DNA of 64,000 nt from Caulochytrium protostelioides (GCA_003615045.1 ML014121.1:62001-126000); one strand, 5' to 3'. Counted from the first letter of the stretch, positions 30,401-39,973 are shown. Made by a program: numbers and translations. The notes: a model not told the origin generated them from the letters alone.

Positions 30401-30610
30401 GCTCATGTCATCGTTGTCGGGGACGACGCGGCCGCCGTGCTCCGCATGCGCCTTGACGACGCCCGTCAGCATGCGCAAGTACCCGACCAGCATGTCGGTC
30501 AGCACGAGCGTCGCGCCGTGCTGCGCGCTCTGGAACCCAGACTGAAGCAGGATCTGCAGCACCGCCACGCGCAGCATCGCGCCCCCGAAGGCGTCCGGCG
30601 ACGGCGCCAT
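27491..30610 (-). CDS. TAF3: TFIID subunit TAF3 (histone fold + PHD finger)
   Basis: Predicted TBP-associated factor 3, a nuclear TFIID subunit. In animals its PHD finger reads H3K4me3 and its histone fold pairs with TAF10. The single exon encodes 1039 aa. The N-terminal histone-fold (bromodomain-associated) domain at about 10-85 includes LRVAVLQILLQSGFQSAQ. It is followed by an acidic segment. Residues of about 165-310 carry repeated poly-Pro blocks ending in M-L-G or M-L-D. The middle is Ala/Pro/Ser-rich. A C-terminal PHD finger (about 985-1035) has the Cys4-His-Cys3 pattern, with CACDQCELWFHGRC-like spacing (ACDQCELWFHGRC) and WLCPRC. Animal TAF3 has the same order (HFD first, PHD last) and similar length. 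Start: first in-frame ATG, at 30610. Confidence 0.88.
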   Translation of the reverse strand: MAPSPDAFGGAMLRVAVLQILLQSGFQSAQHGATLVLTDMLVGYLRMLTGVVKAHAEHGGRVVPDNDDMSRALQTLGLDVEELQDSLLIWNQAVHSLFEHKVPRLDHYVAREHERSLRDEDDDIDVYDEESDQEDGVGDGVGDEPMLDDVATAMETDTFAAAAPPPPPMLGTLRPPPPPPMLGSQLQAPPPPPPPPMLGTPAAPATDTSDHAGMAPPPPPPPMLDGASASAPAAPMVPPPPPMLLGQLPVKAEPASPKTTLAPSSPLAPPPPPPPPPLLAPPPPPMLGAAATATATEASPPPPVLPATEDAMEVDDASATHVMVVPSKSPTKPPPPPLALAAPAVGKPSKPPRAPLPPPAAPHRSPPVLSPPVSDRAPVASRAWSHRQAFIRAEPGAFPVDPAVDVVDVRLLSSEDEDEDDELDERTSHAAHTDDEMEGATTRGAASPSGGEPGLMTPQSQGHPDPDSDTEMDFLFALRPRHLAVVDDDDRAAATPTRVPATPSAHPADATATATPTLAKPRTPAAAETLDGAAAPVFEPLPLPQLIAQFTPSDDQFAVDPLASPPPPPVVNPDGTYTAPPPFALLPRPPSPGTTAISALWLRQQGDAQHLPHRAAGPPSTSGTLRLQTGGAQGLWVDDWLTPLLPGVPFPAQLHQKAEAHPAKTSAPTKAPAKSGRGAGRGRGSRGGGRGSRGGRGGARGASARSTAIVDSDEESHDDDDDDDDDAVLIHALRSIPAAAPAAAAAASAAGATPAAPAALAAVPASMAHVVAGTPIVLPIAMPVPAPAAAAPAPATPLMTPSASAPTPSVASSTATTPSELPKGKIRLKLKTASITMPPAPSEAVAAVAAPTAPTAPTASTAAGTPAPSHPAIRLTLPIPPARAASASGSPVVPPAAAAAAVPAGASPRLPPVPPPSDAPSAVAPPATAASKASASPAVAPAVAPAAAAASGAAAGAAAGIPGPSAFGGIILDLSKPVPAVMGYQQDESIDCVCANPHLDDGSFMIACDQCELWFHGRCVDVQTPPSTWLCPRCRPKAA

Positions 30611-31833
30611 CCTGGCGACGGGACGCAAGCGGCAAATGCACGGGCGACCGATGCACGGGCAGCAGATGCACGGGCAGCCGATGCGCGAGCAGCAGATGCG
30701 CGAGCAGCAAGCGGGTCAGGCAAGCTGCCTCGGGAGAAACCCCAAGTGCGGCCGCGGCGCGCGACGCAGAACGATCCAGACGCGGGACCAACGGCCGACG
30801 GTGACTGTCGGATCACGGGGGTCGGAGGCGCGATGGGCGGTGGCGAGCGCCACGTGGCGTCGGCGTGCGGGGGCCGTTGGAGACGGTGGAGACGGCGACA
30901 GCACGCGCTCTTACTCAGGACGAAGCGTCGGTGGGACAGCAGCAGCGATCCGCCGGGATGCCCCTGCGGCGGGCGGGCTCGTGGCCGCAGACGGCGACTC
31001 AGCCGATGGGCTAGCACGGGCGCGGGACGGGGGTGTCGACGCGGCGGCGGCGTCGGGCATCCTTCGGGACCGTAGCTGCGGGTATCGTGAAGACGGCGGA
31101 AGGGGTCGCGAGACCGTCACCAGGCGCGGGTGGAGCCGCTGCAGCACCGGGAAAACCGTCGACGCGTCGTGGCGGCGCGACGGGCACATGCGTCCACGTG
31201 CGCACGCCTCCGGGACGAGCGGAACCCGCTCGCGCGCTGCGCTGCGTCGACTTGACGGCACGTGGCGGCGACAGCGACCGCCCGGCGCCGCCAGCGGCGC
31301 TCGCTCCGGCTCCGGCTCCGGCTCCGGCGCATGCTCATGTTCCTGCGCATGCTCGTGCCGATGCGGCCGATGCGGCCGATGCCGCCGCCACCGCCGCCAC
31401 CGCTGGCGAAGCGGGGAGTCGCGCTCGCCGCCAAGCAAGAGCCGCCGCGAGGGTCCCGCGCCCCGCCTTCCTGGCGCTCCCGCTGCGGCCGCCACCACCG
31501 ACCCGTCCCCGCCCCGTGAGCACTCCACGGAGGCACCGACGGCCGATGGATCAGCGGAACTCAGGATCCCCGGTGTCGCCCGCAGTATGGCCACGCGGCT
31601 GTCTCGACGCTTTCTTCGCCGTCGCCGACGCCGTCGCCGTCGCGGTTGTCACGGCGGTGGCCGGGACAGGCCCTCCGAAAGCTCCCACGAGAAAGGACGG
31701 ATCGGACGCCGCTCTCCATCCATCACCGCGCTTGGCGGGTGTTCAGCGTCCATTCGGACCGTCCGCCCTTCCCCTCCTTGCTTCCGCCAATTCCTCGCCT
31801 GTGTGTGGGCCACGACGCGCTGGACTTGCCGCG
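30611..31833. other. Divergent intergenic region between TAF3 and COA5, repeat-rich
   Basis: About 1.2 kb. Next to the TAF3 start are tandem copies of a 15-bp unit (30637-30720). From about 31300 there are GGCTCC and GCCGAT short repeats. A frame upstream of COA5 stays open from 31033 but is Arg/Ala/Pro-rich without resemblance to any family. Presumed promoter and 5' leaders. Confidence 0.45.
30637..30720. repeat. 15-bp tandem repeats upstream of TAF3
   Basis: About five copies of a unit like GATGCACGGGCAGCA; later copies read GATGCGCGAGCAGCA. It begins about 30 bases upstream of the TAF3 ATG. Confidence 0.65.
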
Positions 31834-32082
31834 ATGCCGAGCTGCGACGCCTTCTACCGAGACCTCATCACGTGCCTCGCCGCGAGCGACTGCGTGGTTA
31901 AGGAGAAGCACGCGCCGCAGGACTGCCTGGACCCGCGCGCGCACCCGCACTCCGTCGACGCCGACTGCCGCCGCGCCCAGCGCGCCTGGCTCGAATGCAA
32001 GCACAGCCTCTTTAACCCGCGCCGCCGATTCCGCAACTACGGCGGCGGCGGCGCCGAGCACGACGACGACGACGACGAGTAG
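31834..32082 (+). CDS. PET191: COA5/Pet191 cytochrome c oxidase assembly factor
   Basis: Twin-CX9C protein of the mitochondrial intermembrane space needed for assembly of cytochrome c oxidase. It has 82 aa, close to the family norm (about 75-110). The first CX9C is at residues 4-14 (CDAFYRDLITC), then C..D..KEKHAPQDCLDP, and the second CX9C is CRRAQRAWLEC. The family ending RRRFRNYGG is present, followed by a poly-Asp tail. The chosen ATG (31834) places MPSC at the start, as in Pet191 proteins. The frame upstream is open but not conserved. Import would use the MIA40 oxidative pathway. Confidence 0.92.
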   Translation: MPSCDAFYRDLITCLAASDCVVKEKHAPQDCLDPRAHPHSVDADCRRAQRAWLECKHSLFNPRRRFRNYGGGGAEHDDDDDE

Positions 32083-32286
32083 CGCGCGCGTGTCCACCAC
32101 ATGATACCGCAGGCATGCTGCCGATCGCTCGATCGTGAATGCCGTAGCGGGTCGGCCTCCCGCAGCCCCGGCGTGCTCGACCGTGAGATCGACCGTATCG
32201 ACGTGTACCATCCATGAATCCTATGTCATACGTACGTAGCCGCGAGGAGGCGCCCATGGGGCCCCCCAGCCATTGATGACAGCGTG
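32083..32286. other. Convergent 3' region of COA5 and PEX14
   Basis: About 200 bases between two stop codons; no feature beyond presumed 3' UTRs. Confidence 0.45.
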
Positions 32287-32697
32287 CTAGGGACGCCCCA
32301 CGGGCGCAAAGTGCTTGGCCGTGAGGAGCTGGCCTTTGAGACTCCGCAGCTCGGCGCGGGCGTCCAGGTAGAGCTGGTTGCTCGCGAGGAGGCGGTGATG
32401 GGCGAGCCGCGCCGCCCGTGACGTGAACTCGGGGCCGCTGTCCGACGCCGCCTCCGTCGCCATCGCCGACGCCATCGCCGACGCCGAGGAGGAGGTCAGG
32501 CCCGCCGGCGACGCGTACGGCCACGTGGGCATGAGGCCGACGAGGTCGCGCTGGCAGGACCGCGTGGCGTCGCGGAGGCCCTGCTCGCGCGCCGCGGCGC
32601 GCACGCTGCGGCGGTGCAGCTGCGTCGCGTAGTCGTGCGTCAGGCGCAAGTGCTCGAGGCAATCGGCATGCAGCTGCGTCAGCGCCGCGGCGACCGT

Positions 32698-32729
<32 letters not shown>

Positions 32730-33612
32730 ACGGACGCGAGGTCGCGTCGCGTGCGTGGCGTCCGAGCGGCGAGGCGGCGCGGCCGCGGTCCGTCGGGGAG
32801 CCTCCGCGGGCGGCGGGCGGGGAGGCCGGCCGGGCCGTCGACGACGCGCCCGCGGCGCTCGCTTCGCCGGGCCCTGCGGTCGCCGCCGCGTCCGCCGGCG
32901 CGGCCGTCGTCGCCTCGGGCGCATCGACGGCGGCGGCGTCGCCGAGCAGGAGCCGGCGGACGGCGGCGACGCGCTGGGGCAGCGGGGCGAGCGCCCGGCG
33001 CCGCGCGGCGTACATGGCGTGGACGGCGTCGATGGCGCGCTGCCACGCCGGCCGAGCCACGCGGTGCACCACGGCGTACACGGCCGCCACGAGCGCCGTC
33101 GCGCCCAGCGTCGCCAGCAGCACCTGCTGCAGGTAGTGGAGGAGATCGCGGCGGCGGAGCGCCGCAAGCACCTGCTGGAGCGCGCGCTGCTGGGCGCGGT
33201 CGGCCGCGGTCAGCGTGGCGGGGGTCGTCGTCGCGGCGGCGGCGGCGGCGCTCGGAACGGCGCTCGAGGCCGTCAGGGCCGCCTGTGCGGCGTGCCGCAC
33301 CTGCTCGAGCTGGTGGGCGTCCAGCACCTGCTCGATCGTGGCCGCATCGAGGCCGCGGCGGCGCAGCACAGCGGTCTGCCAGCGACGGCGCTGAGCGGGC
33401 GTCAGCGGCCCCGCGGCCGTCGTCGGCGCGGTCTGCGTCTGCAGATAGCGCATCGCGTCGCGGACGCGGTTCTGGTGCAGGATGAGGGGCGCCGCGCGGT
33501 TGACGAGCGATGCGCTCGGACGGCTGGCGGCAGCATTGGCGTGGGCGCCTGCGCCGGTGCTGGCGGTACGGGTGGACGCTGCCGCCGCCGCGGCGCGTGG
33601 GGGACTGGGCAT
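32287..33612 (-). CDS. PEX14: Peroxin-14 (PEX14)-like peroxisomal docking protein
   Basis: Predicted component of the peroxisomal import docking complex that binds the cargo receptor PEX5. The single exon encodes 441 aa. The N-terminal domain at about 40-105 shows the PEX14 pattern APLILHQNRVRDAMRYLQ, then a linker, then RRRGLDAATIEQVLDAH, equivalent to the KKGLT..EI helix of PEX14. A hydrophobic segment, LLATLGATALVAAVYAVVH, fits the single membrane span. A run of about 11 prolines follows near 300, then helical sequence. Start: the first in-frame ATG, at 33612. Alanine content is very high, which weakens the match; the assignment rests on the N-terminal block and domain order. Confidence 0.72.
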
Positions 33613-34187
33613 GGCGATCGCGATCGCGATGGCGACGGAAGGGGCGAGAGCGCGCGGTGGACCGGCTCGGCGGCGGGTTCGTAGGGCGGCACCCGCCGGA
33701 AAGGAAAGCCCGGACGGTAGCAATCGCGTAGCACAGCTGCGTATCAGCGAGATGACGGGTGGACCGCGGTCGATGAGCCGTGAGATGCCGCCAATGAGCC
33801 GATCCGGTCGCCGTGGGATGGACCCTTTTCACGTCGCCCTGGCGCATGGATGGCGGGCGCACGGCCCAACATGTCTCGCGATCGACTGCGCCCTGTGCTG
33901 CCGCGCCAAGGCGGTTGGGCGAGCCACACGTGGGGCTCATCGAACTTGGCGCAACATCCGCGCCGTGTTCTGACTCTGTCGTGAGCACCATCATCGCATC
34001 CAGCGATCCCGAAGTCACCCGACGATCGGAGACTCCTGCCCATGCCCTGCCCATGAAGACCCCCGTCCGCAGGATCATGAGATTAGTCCCACGCACCACG
34101 CGTTGAACGCCATGGGGTCCTCGCCACAAGCGCACGCCACTTGGGAGAAACGCCCACCATCGAGGCGCGTGATGCCGGTGCTCGACG

Positions 34188-34225
34188 CCGGAGTCGGAGT
34201 CGGAGTCGGAGCCGGCGTCGACCGC
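34188..34225. repeat. Short GGAGTC repeats
   Basis: Four to five consecutive GGAGTC-like hexamers in the PEX14-MTR4 intergenic region. Confidence 0.5.
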
Positions 34226-34652
34226 CGGAGTCGACTCCTTCGGAGTCGGGAACACCGCCGCTTGCGCCCCGCGGGGTCCCGTCCCGCCCCGTGGGCGCCG
34301 CCCCAAGGTCCGACCCCCGGCGGGCGCTGCGCCGGCGGGTCAGGTGTGCCACAGGCCGAGGGCGTCCACGCGCGGCTCGTGCGGCTCGACGCCGGACATG
34401 GCGCGGCACACGTAGCGCCGTACGGCACATCGACGTCTCGAACGGCCAACGAGACGACCATATGACGCTCTCGACTGGCCACGCGCGGCGCGGCGACGAC
34501 CACGGACGGGGACCGCTCGGAAGGTCCGAGGCCCGATGCCGACGCGAGACTCCGACGCTGGACTCCGACCCGAGACGATAGCCGTTCCTGCGAGTCGCTG
34601 ATAGGTCGACTCGTCGAGTATCGATTCCCCGTCCCCGTCTCTGCCATCGCCA

Positions 34653-34654
<2 letters not shown>

Positions 34655-34708
<54 letters not shown>
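34655..34708. repeat. (CTG)18 microsatellite upstream of MTR4
   Basis: Eighteen perfect CTG units, about 170 bases before the MTR4 ATG and probably within its 5' leader. Read on the minus strand it would encode a poly-Gln run in an otherwise unsupported frame. Confidence 0.85.
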
Positions 34709-34711
<3 letters not shown>

Positions 34712-34880
34712 GAACCGAACCCGGACCTCGCCTCCGGCACTCCGTCCTCGACGGCTGTCGTCGCCTGCGGACGTTCGCTCGTTCGCTGTGCCGTCGGACG
34801 GCCCCCCCCGGACGTCCTTGCTCCGGTGTCGCCGGTGCTCCCCGCGCTCGGCCGCCTCGGCCTGCCCCGCCGCTCCCGCC

Positions 34881-37800
34881 ATGGACGTCGACGGCCTCTT
34901 CGATGTCTTTGACGAGACATCCGGCGTCGGCATCGACTTGACCGCCGTCACAGCGCCCTCGGATCAGGCCCACCTGATCACCTCCGCCCCCTCCAAGAAG
35001 CGCGCCGCGCCCGCCGCCGCCGCCGCCGCCGCCGCTGCCGCCGCCGAGTCGGAGAAAAAGTCCCGGATCGAGACGTCCGTGCTGCCCGAGCCGGCGCCCA
35101 GCGCTGCCGACGCCGGCAAGACCGACCCCGACGCCAAGCCGGTCGTCGCGCCGGCCGCAGACGACCCGCAGGTCAACGAGTCGGAGGTCCAGGAAGTCGT
35201 GGTCGAGAAGGTCTTCCATGTCGGTCCCGACGCCCTCCATGCGGGCGACAGCGCCGCGAACGGCACCGACGCCGCCGCGTCCGCCGTGAAGGCCGAGCCG
35301 GGCACCGACGGCACCGACGCCGCCGCGGACGGCGCGGCCGTCGCCGCCCCCGCCGCCGCGCCGGCCGACGGCGCGGCCAAGACGCAGCTGACGGTCCGCC
35401 ACACGGTCCGCCACCAAGTCGCGCTGCCCAAGTTCTACCGCACGATGAGCCAGGCCGAGGCCGACCGGGAGCGCGCGCGCATGGCCGAGCGCGGCGACCG
35501 CCGCGACCCGTTCATCTATACCCCGCTGACGCAGGCATTGCCGACGAACCCCGCGCGCACGTGGCCGTTCACGCTGGACCCCTTCCAGGCGCTGTCGATC
35601 GCCGCTATCGAGCGCAACGAGAGCGTGCTCGTGTCGGCACACACCTCGGCGGGCAAGACGGTTGTCGCCGAGTATGCGATCGCGCAGTGTCTGCGCAAGG
35701 GCCAGCGCGTCGTGTATACCTCGCCGATCAAGGCGCTGAGCAACCAGAAGTACCGAGAGCTGCTGGCGGAGTTTGGCGACGTTGGCCTGATGACGGGCGA
35801 TGTCACGCTGAGCCCGAACGCCAGCTGCCTGGTCATGACGACCGAGATTCTGCGGAGCATGCTCTACCGCGGCTCCGAGCTCATGCGCCAGATCGGCTGG
35901 GTCGTGTTTGATGAAGTCCACTACATGCGCGACAAGGCGCGCGGCGTCGTCTGGGAAGAAACCCTGATTCTGCTGCCGCACGACGTCCGCTACGTGTTTC
36001 TCTCGGCCACGATCCCCAACGCCATGCAGTTCGCCGAGTGGATCTGCGATATCCACCGCCAGCCGTGCCACATCGTCTACACGGACTACCGCCCGACGCC
36101 GCTGCAGCACTATCTCTTCCCGCAGGGCGGCGACGGCATCCATCTCGTCGTCGACGAGCGCTCCAACTTCCGCGAAGACAACTTCCAGAAGGCCATCAGC
36201 CAGCTCGGAGCGGGCGCCAACAGCAAGGAAAGCGCCGAGGAGCCGGGCCGCCGCGTGAATACCAAGACCGGCAAGACCGACAAAAAGACCTCGCGCGAGA
36301 AGCAGGGCAAGGACCTCTACAAGATCATCCGCATGCTGATGCTGAAGCAGTACCACCCCGTTATTGTCTTTTCCTTCTCAAAGAAGGAGTGCGAGTCGAA
36401 CGCGCTCGCCATCTCGAAGCTTGACTTCAACGACGCGAGCGAACGCGATATCATTGCCGACATCTACAGCAAAGCCATCGCGGGCCTCAGCGAGGAGGAC
36501 CAGCGCTTGCCGCAGATCGAGCACATGCTGCCCCTGCTGAAGCGCGGGATCGGGGTCCACCACTCCGGTCTGCTGCCCATCCTCAAAGAAGTGATCGAAA
36601 TTCTCTTCCAAGAAGGCCTGCTGAAAGTCCTGTTTGCCACCGAGACTTTCTCGATTGGTCTCAACATGCCGGCCAAGACGGTGGTGTTCACCTCGGTCCA
36701 AAAGTGGGACGGCGTCCAGTCGCGCTGGCTCGGCGGCGGCGAGTACATCCAGATGAGTGGTCGTGCCGGCCGGCGAGGCTTGGACGACCGTGGAATCGTG
36801 GTCCTCATGATCGACGAAAAGATGGAGCCCGACGTGGCCAAATCGATGGTCAAGGGCCAGAGCGACGCGCTCAACTCGGCCTTCCACCTGACCTATACAA
36901 TGATCCTCAACCTGATGCGCGTCGAGGACGTGCAGCCAGAATTCGTGCTGAAGCAGTCCTTCTTCCAATTCCAGAACACCTCGCGGATCCCCGTGCTGAA
37001 GGCCCGTCTCGCCGAGCTGGACCAAGCCGCCGAGCAGCACCCCTTCCGCCAGCTGACGATGCCCGAGCCCGCCGACGCGGGCGATGCGTCCATACCTGTT
37101 GTGATGGATGTGCCGGCCCAGGTCGAGGACTTCGTCACGCTGCAGCACCAGATCACGGCCTACGAAGGCCGGTGCCGCGCCCTCGTCATGACCCCGGAGA
37201 TCGCCGTGCCCTTCCTCATGTCGGGCCGCCTGGCCCGCGTCAAGGTGCCCGTCATCAAGGGCACCCGCGTGCCGCGCGCCGTTGTGCCGTGGACGGTGAG
37301 CGCCGTCGACAAGAACGGCCACCTCGTGGCCGGCACCCTGGGGATGCCCGGTCTCGACGCCGCCCCGCCGGTGGTGTCGCTGTCCACGAACAGCGCTACG
37401 AGCAGCGACGACGCGAGCGAATGGGTCACCCTCAACGAGGATACCGAGCTCGACTACGGCTGGGGCGTGGTAGCGCAGTACCACCGCAAGCGCACGCAGC
37501 TCCCGCTCGTCAGCGTCCACCTGGCCCCCAAGGAGCGCATCTCCCACGTGGTCGACGTTCTCGTGTGGGTGCCGCAGGCGTCCGTCGACCCGGCGGCTGC
37601 AACGCACCCGGACGCGACGATCCAGGTCACAACCCACCTGTACCTTCCGCCGCCGGCGCCGCTCGCGACCCGCGGGCCCGCCAAGGTCGGCAGCGACGCT
37701 GACCCGGGCTACCTAAAGGACGGTCGCGCCCTGCACATGGTCGCCGTCGAGCTGGCCCACCTGACGGCGCTCTCGAGCGTGCGCGTCAACATGCCGGCGG

Positions 37801-38798
37801 CGGCGCAGCTCGATAGCGCGAGCGGCCTGGCCAAGCCGGCCAAGTCGCTGCGCGAAGTTGCGAAGCGGTTCTCGGAGAAAGCGGCCGCAGCGGCATCCCT
37901 GTTGGGCGAGGCCGCCGCGGACGCGGTGGCGCAGGCGCCGTACCACGACGTCGACGACCCGGTCCCCGTGCTGGACCCCGTGGAGCACATGAAGGTTCAG
38001 GACCCTGCATACCCGGAGACGCTGATGCGGCTGAACGTGCTGCGCCGCCGCCGCGCGCAGCACCCGTTCATGACCCTGTTCACGCCGGCGTTCCGCCTCC
38101 AGTGCTTGCGCGAGTACCAGGCGTTCCAGTCGCTGCAGGGCCGGATCCGCGAGGTCGAGAAGGAGATCGTGGCGACCGAGTCGATTCTCCAGCTCGACGA
38201 GTTGAAGGCGCGCCGCCGCGTGCTCCGCCGGCTCGGGTATACGTCGGCGGCCGACATCATCGACATCAAGGGCCGCGTCGCGTGCGAGATCTCGGCGGGC
38301 GACGAGCTGATGCTCACGGAGCTCATGTTTAACGGCGTCTTCAACGATCTCACGCCCGCGGAATGCGTCGCGCTGCTCTCGGTGTTCTGCTGGGACGAAA
38401 AGTCGAATGCGACCCAGAAGGGCGGGCAGGTCAAGACCCGAGAGAACCTGATGAAGCCCTTCCACGTGGTGCAGGAGACGGCACGCAAGATCGCCAAGGT
38501 CGCGATCGAGGCGCGCATGCAGGGCATGGACGAGGAGAAGTATGTTGAGAGCTTCAACCCGGAGCTGATGGAAGTCGTCTACGCGTGGTGCCAGGGCACG
38601 CGGTTCTCGCTGATCTGTAAGATGACCGACGCCTTCGAGGGCAGTATCATCCGCGCAATGCGCCGCATCGAGGAGCTCCTCCGCCAGATGGGCACCGCCG
38701 CCAAGAGCATCGGCAACGACGCGCTGGAGGCCAAGTTCGCCGACGGTTCCGTCAAGCTCAAGCGCGATATTGTCTTTGCCGCCTCGCTCTACCTGTAA
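34881..38798 (+). CDS. MTR4: MTR4 exosome-associated DExH RNA helicase
   Basis: Ski2-like 3'-5' RNA helicase that feeds structured and polyadenylated RNAs to the nuclear exosome (TRAMP complex). The single exon encodes 1305 aa, longer than the usual 1040-1070. The extra length is an Ala-rich N-terminal region of about 170 residues and an insert in the arch region. Motifs: SAHTSAGKT with Lys259 (Walker A), DEVH at 344-347 (motif II), SAT (motif III), and QMSGRAGRRG at 624-633 (motif VI). The segment GGDGIHLVVDE followed by REDNFQKA is Mtr4-type rather than Ski2-type. The C-terminal DSHCT domain runs to the end (RDIVFAASLYL). Start: first in-frame ATG, giving MDVDGLFDVFDE, like the acidic Mtr4 N-terminus. 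Confidence 0.95.
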   Translation: MDVDGLFDVFDETSGVGIDLTAVTAPSDQAHLITSAPSKKRAAPAAAAAAAAAAAESEKKSRIETSVLPEPAPSAADAGKTDPDAKPVVAPAADDPQVNESEVQEVVVEKVFHVGPDALHAGDSAANGTDAAASAVKAEPGTDGTDAAADGAAVAAPAAAPADGAAKTQLTVRHTVRHQVALPKFYRTMSQAEADRERARMAERGDRRDPFIYTPLTQALPTNPARTWPFTLDPFQALSIAAIERNESVLVSAHTSAGKTVVAEYAIAQCLRKGQRVVYTSPIKALSNQKYRELLAEFGDVGLMTGDVTLSPNASCLVMTTEILRSMLYRGSELMRQIGWVVFDEVHYMRDKARGVVWEETLILLPHDVRYVFLSATIPNAMQFAEWICDIHRQPCHIVYTDYRPTPLQHYLFPQGGDGIHLVVDERSNFREDNFQKAISQLGAGANSKESAEEPGRRVNTKTGKTDKKTSREKQGKDLYKIIRMLMLKQYHPVIVFSFSKKECESNALAISKLDFNDASERDIIADIYSKAIAGLSEEDQRLPQIEHMLPLLKRGIGVHHSGLLPILKEVIEILFQEGLLKVLFATETFSIGLNMPAKTVVFTSVQKWDGVQSRWLGGGEYIQMSGRAGRRGLDDRGIVVLMIDEKMEPDVAKSMVKGQSDALNSAFHLTYTMILNLMRVEDVQPEFVLKQSFFQFQNTSRIPVLKARLAELDQAAEQHPFRQLTMPEPADAGDASIPVVMDVPAQVEDFVTLQHQITAYEGRCRALVMTPEIAVPFLMSGRLARVKVPVIKGTRVPRAVVPWTVSAVDKNGHLVAGTLGMPGLDAAPPVVSLSTNSATSSDDASEWVTLNEDTELDYGWGVVAQYHRKRTQLPLVSVHLAPKERISHVVDVLVWVPQASVDPAAATHPDATIQVTTHLYLPPPAPLATRGPAKVGSDADPGYLKDGRALHMVAVELAHLTALSSVRVNMPAAAQLDSASGLAKPAKSLREVAKRFSEKAAAAASLLGEAAADAVAQAPYHDVDDPVPVLDPVEHMKVQDPAYPETLMRLNVLRRRRAQHPFMTLFTPAFRLQCLREYQAFQSLQGRIREVEKEIVATESILQLDELKARRRVLRRLGYTSAADIIDIKGRVACEISAGDELMLTELMFNGVFNDLTPAECVALLSVFCWDEKSNATQKGGQVKTRENLMKPFHVVQETARKIAKVAIEARMQGMDEEKYVESFNPELMEVVYAWCQGTRFSLICKMTDAFEGSIIRAMRRIEELLRQMGTAAKSIGNDALEAKFADGSVKLKRDIVFAASLYL

Positions 38799-38995
38799 TC
38801 CTTCGCGCACACCTTTCTTCTTTGCTTCTTTCTATTTAAATAACGTCGGAGTCTCGTTTTCTCCATCCATTGTTCTTTATGGAGGGGCCACGTCCGGATC
38901 AAAGACGGCGGATCCATTCATGCGAATCCACTACCGCCATCCCTACACCTCCGATACTTTCCTATGTCGCCAGGTGGCGACGTGGGGGGGCGCAC

Positions 38996-39973
38996 TTATG
39001 ATGACGTGGTCGGTGGCGACGGCGGCGCCGGGAGGGCGTGTTCCCGCTTGGCGCGCTTATGCCGCCGCTTGGCCTCACGCAGCGCGACCTGCGCGGCCAC
39101 AGCCGCGGCCACGCGCCTCTCGGCCGCAGCCACGTCCTCGGTGGACTGCGGATTCAGCCCGATCACGTCCAGATCGGTCTCCGGTCTCCGCGCCGCCGCG
39201 CCGCTCGACGCCGCCGCGGGCAGAAAGGCCGCCCATGGCGGCCGCGGCACGCGCGGCATCGAGCACACCGGACACGGCTCCACGGCGGCCGCCTCGGCAT
39301 CGCTACGGGCCTCGGCGTCGCCACGGGCCTCGGTATCGCTACGGGCCTCGCCACCGTCGGCGCGGTCAGCGGCCTGACGGCGCCGACGGCGCGCCGCGGC
39401 CGCCGCGGCGTCGGTGCCGGCCGGGGTCTTGCCGGTGGCATGCGCGAGGCCCGCGCGCGACATGACGCACCCGCACCCGACGAGGTAGACAAAGGGCACG
39501 TGGCCGTCCATCAGGCGGCCCGTCAGCGGGCACATCCATGCGGCGTCGTGGGCGGACGGCGCCGCGGGTGTCGCCGCGGGCCGCGTCGACACACCGTCCG
39601 CCTCGCGGGACGCCGACGCGTCGGAGGCGGGCGTCAAGTGCAGATCCACGACGTCGCGCAATGCCGTGAGGTGCGGGAATCGCGCGGCCGCCGTCGCTGT
39701 CGAGGACGCCGCGGACGCCGCTTCTGCCGGAGAGGATTTGCGCTTCAGGTCCTGCTTCAGCGCCATCAGATGCGTGAGGACAGCGGTCTTGTTGAAGAGG
39801 TGGCCGAACAGGTCGGCGACGCATGGCGGCGCCAGCGGTTCGCGGGACAAGGCGCAGCGCCGGAGGCCTTCTTGGCGGGCCAGCGCCGCGGCCACGGCCT
39901 GCGCTTCCGGCGGGCTGCGGCGCAGGCGCACCATCACATCGCGACGGTGGAACGAGCCGCCGTCGCCGCCCAT
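38996..39973 (-). CDS. RTF2: Replication termination factor 2 (RTF2)
   Basis: Nuclear protein of the Rtf2 family. It promotes fork pausing at RTS1 in fission yeast and is a proteasome-regulated replisome factor in animals. The single exon encodes 325 aa. The N-terminus MGGDGGSFHRR corresponds to the family MGCDGGT start, followed by RCALSREPLAPPCVADLFGHLFNK (split here around residues 39-62). A second zinc-binding-like half includes MCPLTGRLMDG (147-157) and VGCGCVMSRAG (165-175). Residues of about 185-235 are an Ala/Arg/Glu-Asp low-complexity insert before PCPVC. The C-terminus is basic and alanine-rich. Start: ATG at 39973, fixed by the conserved N-terminal Gly-Asp-Gly-Gly. Confidence 0.9.
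   Translation of the reverse strand: MGGDGGSFHRRDVMVRLRRSPPEAQAVAAALARQEGLRRCALSREPLAPPCVADLFGHLFNKTAVLTHLMALKQDLKRKSSPAEAASAASSTATAAARFPHLTALRDVVDLHLTPASDASASREADGVSTRPAATPAAPSAHDAAWMCPLTGRLMDGHVPFVYLVGCGCVMSRAGLAHATGKTPAGTDAAAAAARRRRRQAADRADGGEARSDTEARGDAEARSDAEAAAVEPCPVCSMPRVPRPPWAAFLPAAASSGAAARRPETDLDVIGLNPQSTEDVAAAERRVAAAVAAQVALREAKRRHKRAKREHALPAPPSPPTTSS

Larger units (their letters stand above)
33613..34880. other. Divergent intergenic region between PEX14 and MTR4
   Basis: About 1.3 kb. Contains GAGTCG/GGAGTC hexamer repeats (34188-34225) and the CTG microsatellite (34655-34708). Minus-strand frames over this region are chance extensions of antisense frames across MTR4. Presumed promoters of both genes. 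Confidence 0.45.

Noticed and set aside
31033..31833. Upstream in-frame extension of COA5
   Set aside because: Low-complexity and not conserved. Pet191 proteins are short and begin just before the first CX9C.
34340..34951. Minus-strand frame with an 18-residue poly-Gln run
   Set aside because: Created by the CTG repeat; the rest is Arg/Gly/Ser-rich and it overlaps the MTR4 leader and start.
34083..36356. 757-codon minus-strand frame over MTR4
   Set aside because: Antisense to a clearly conserved helicase. Its repetitive Leu/Arg/Gly/Ala composition is what the third-position GC bias of MTR4 produces on the opposite strand.
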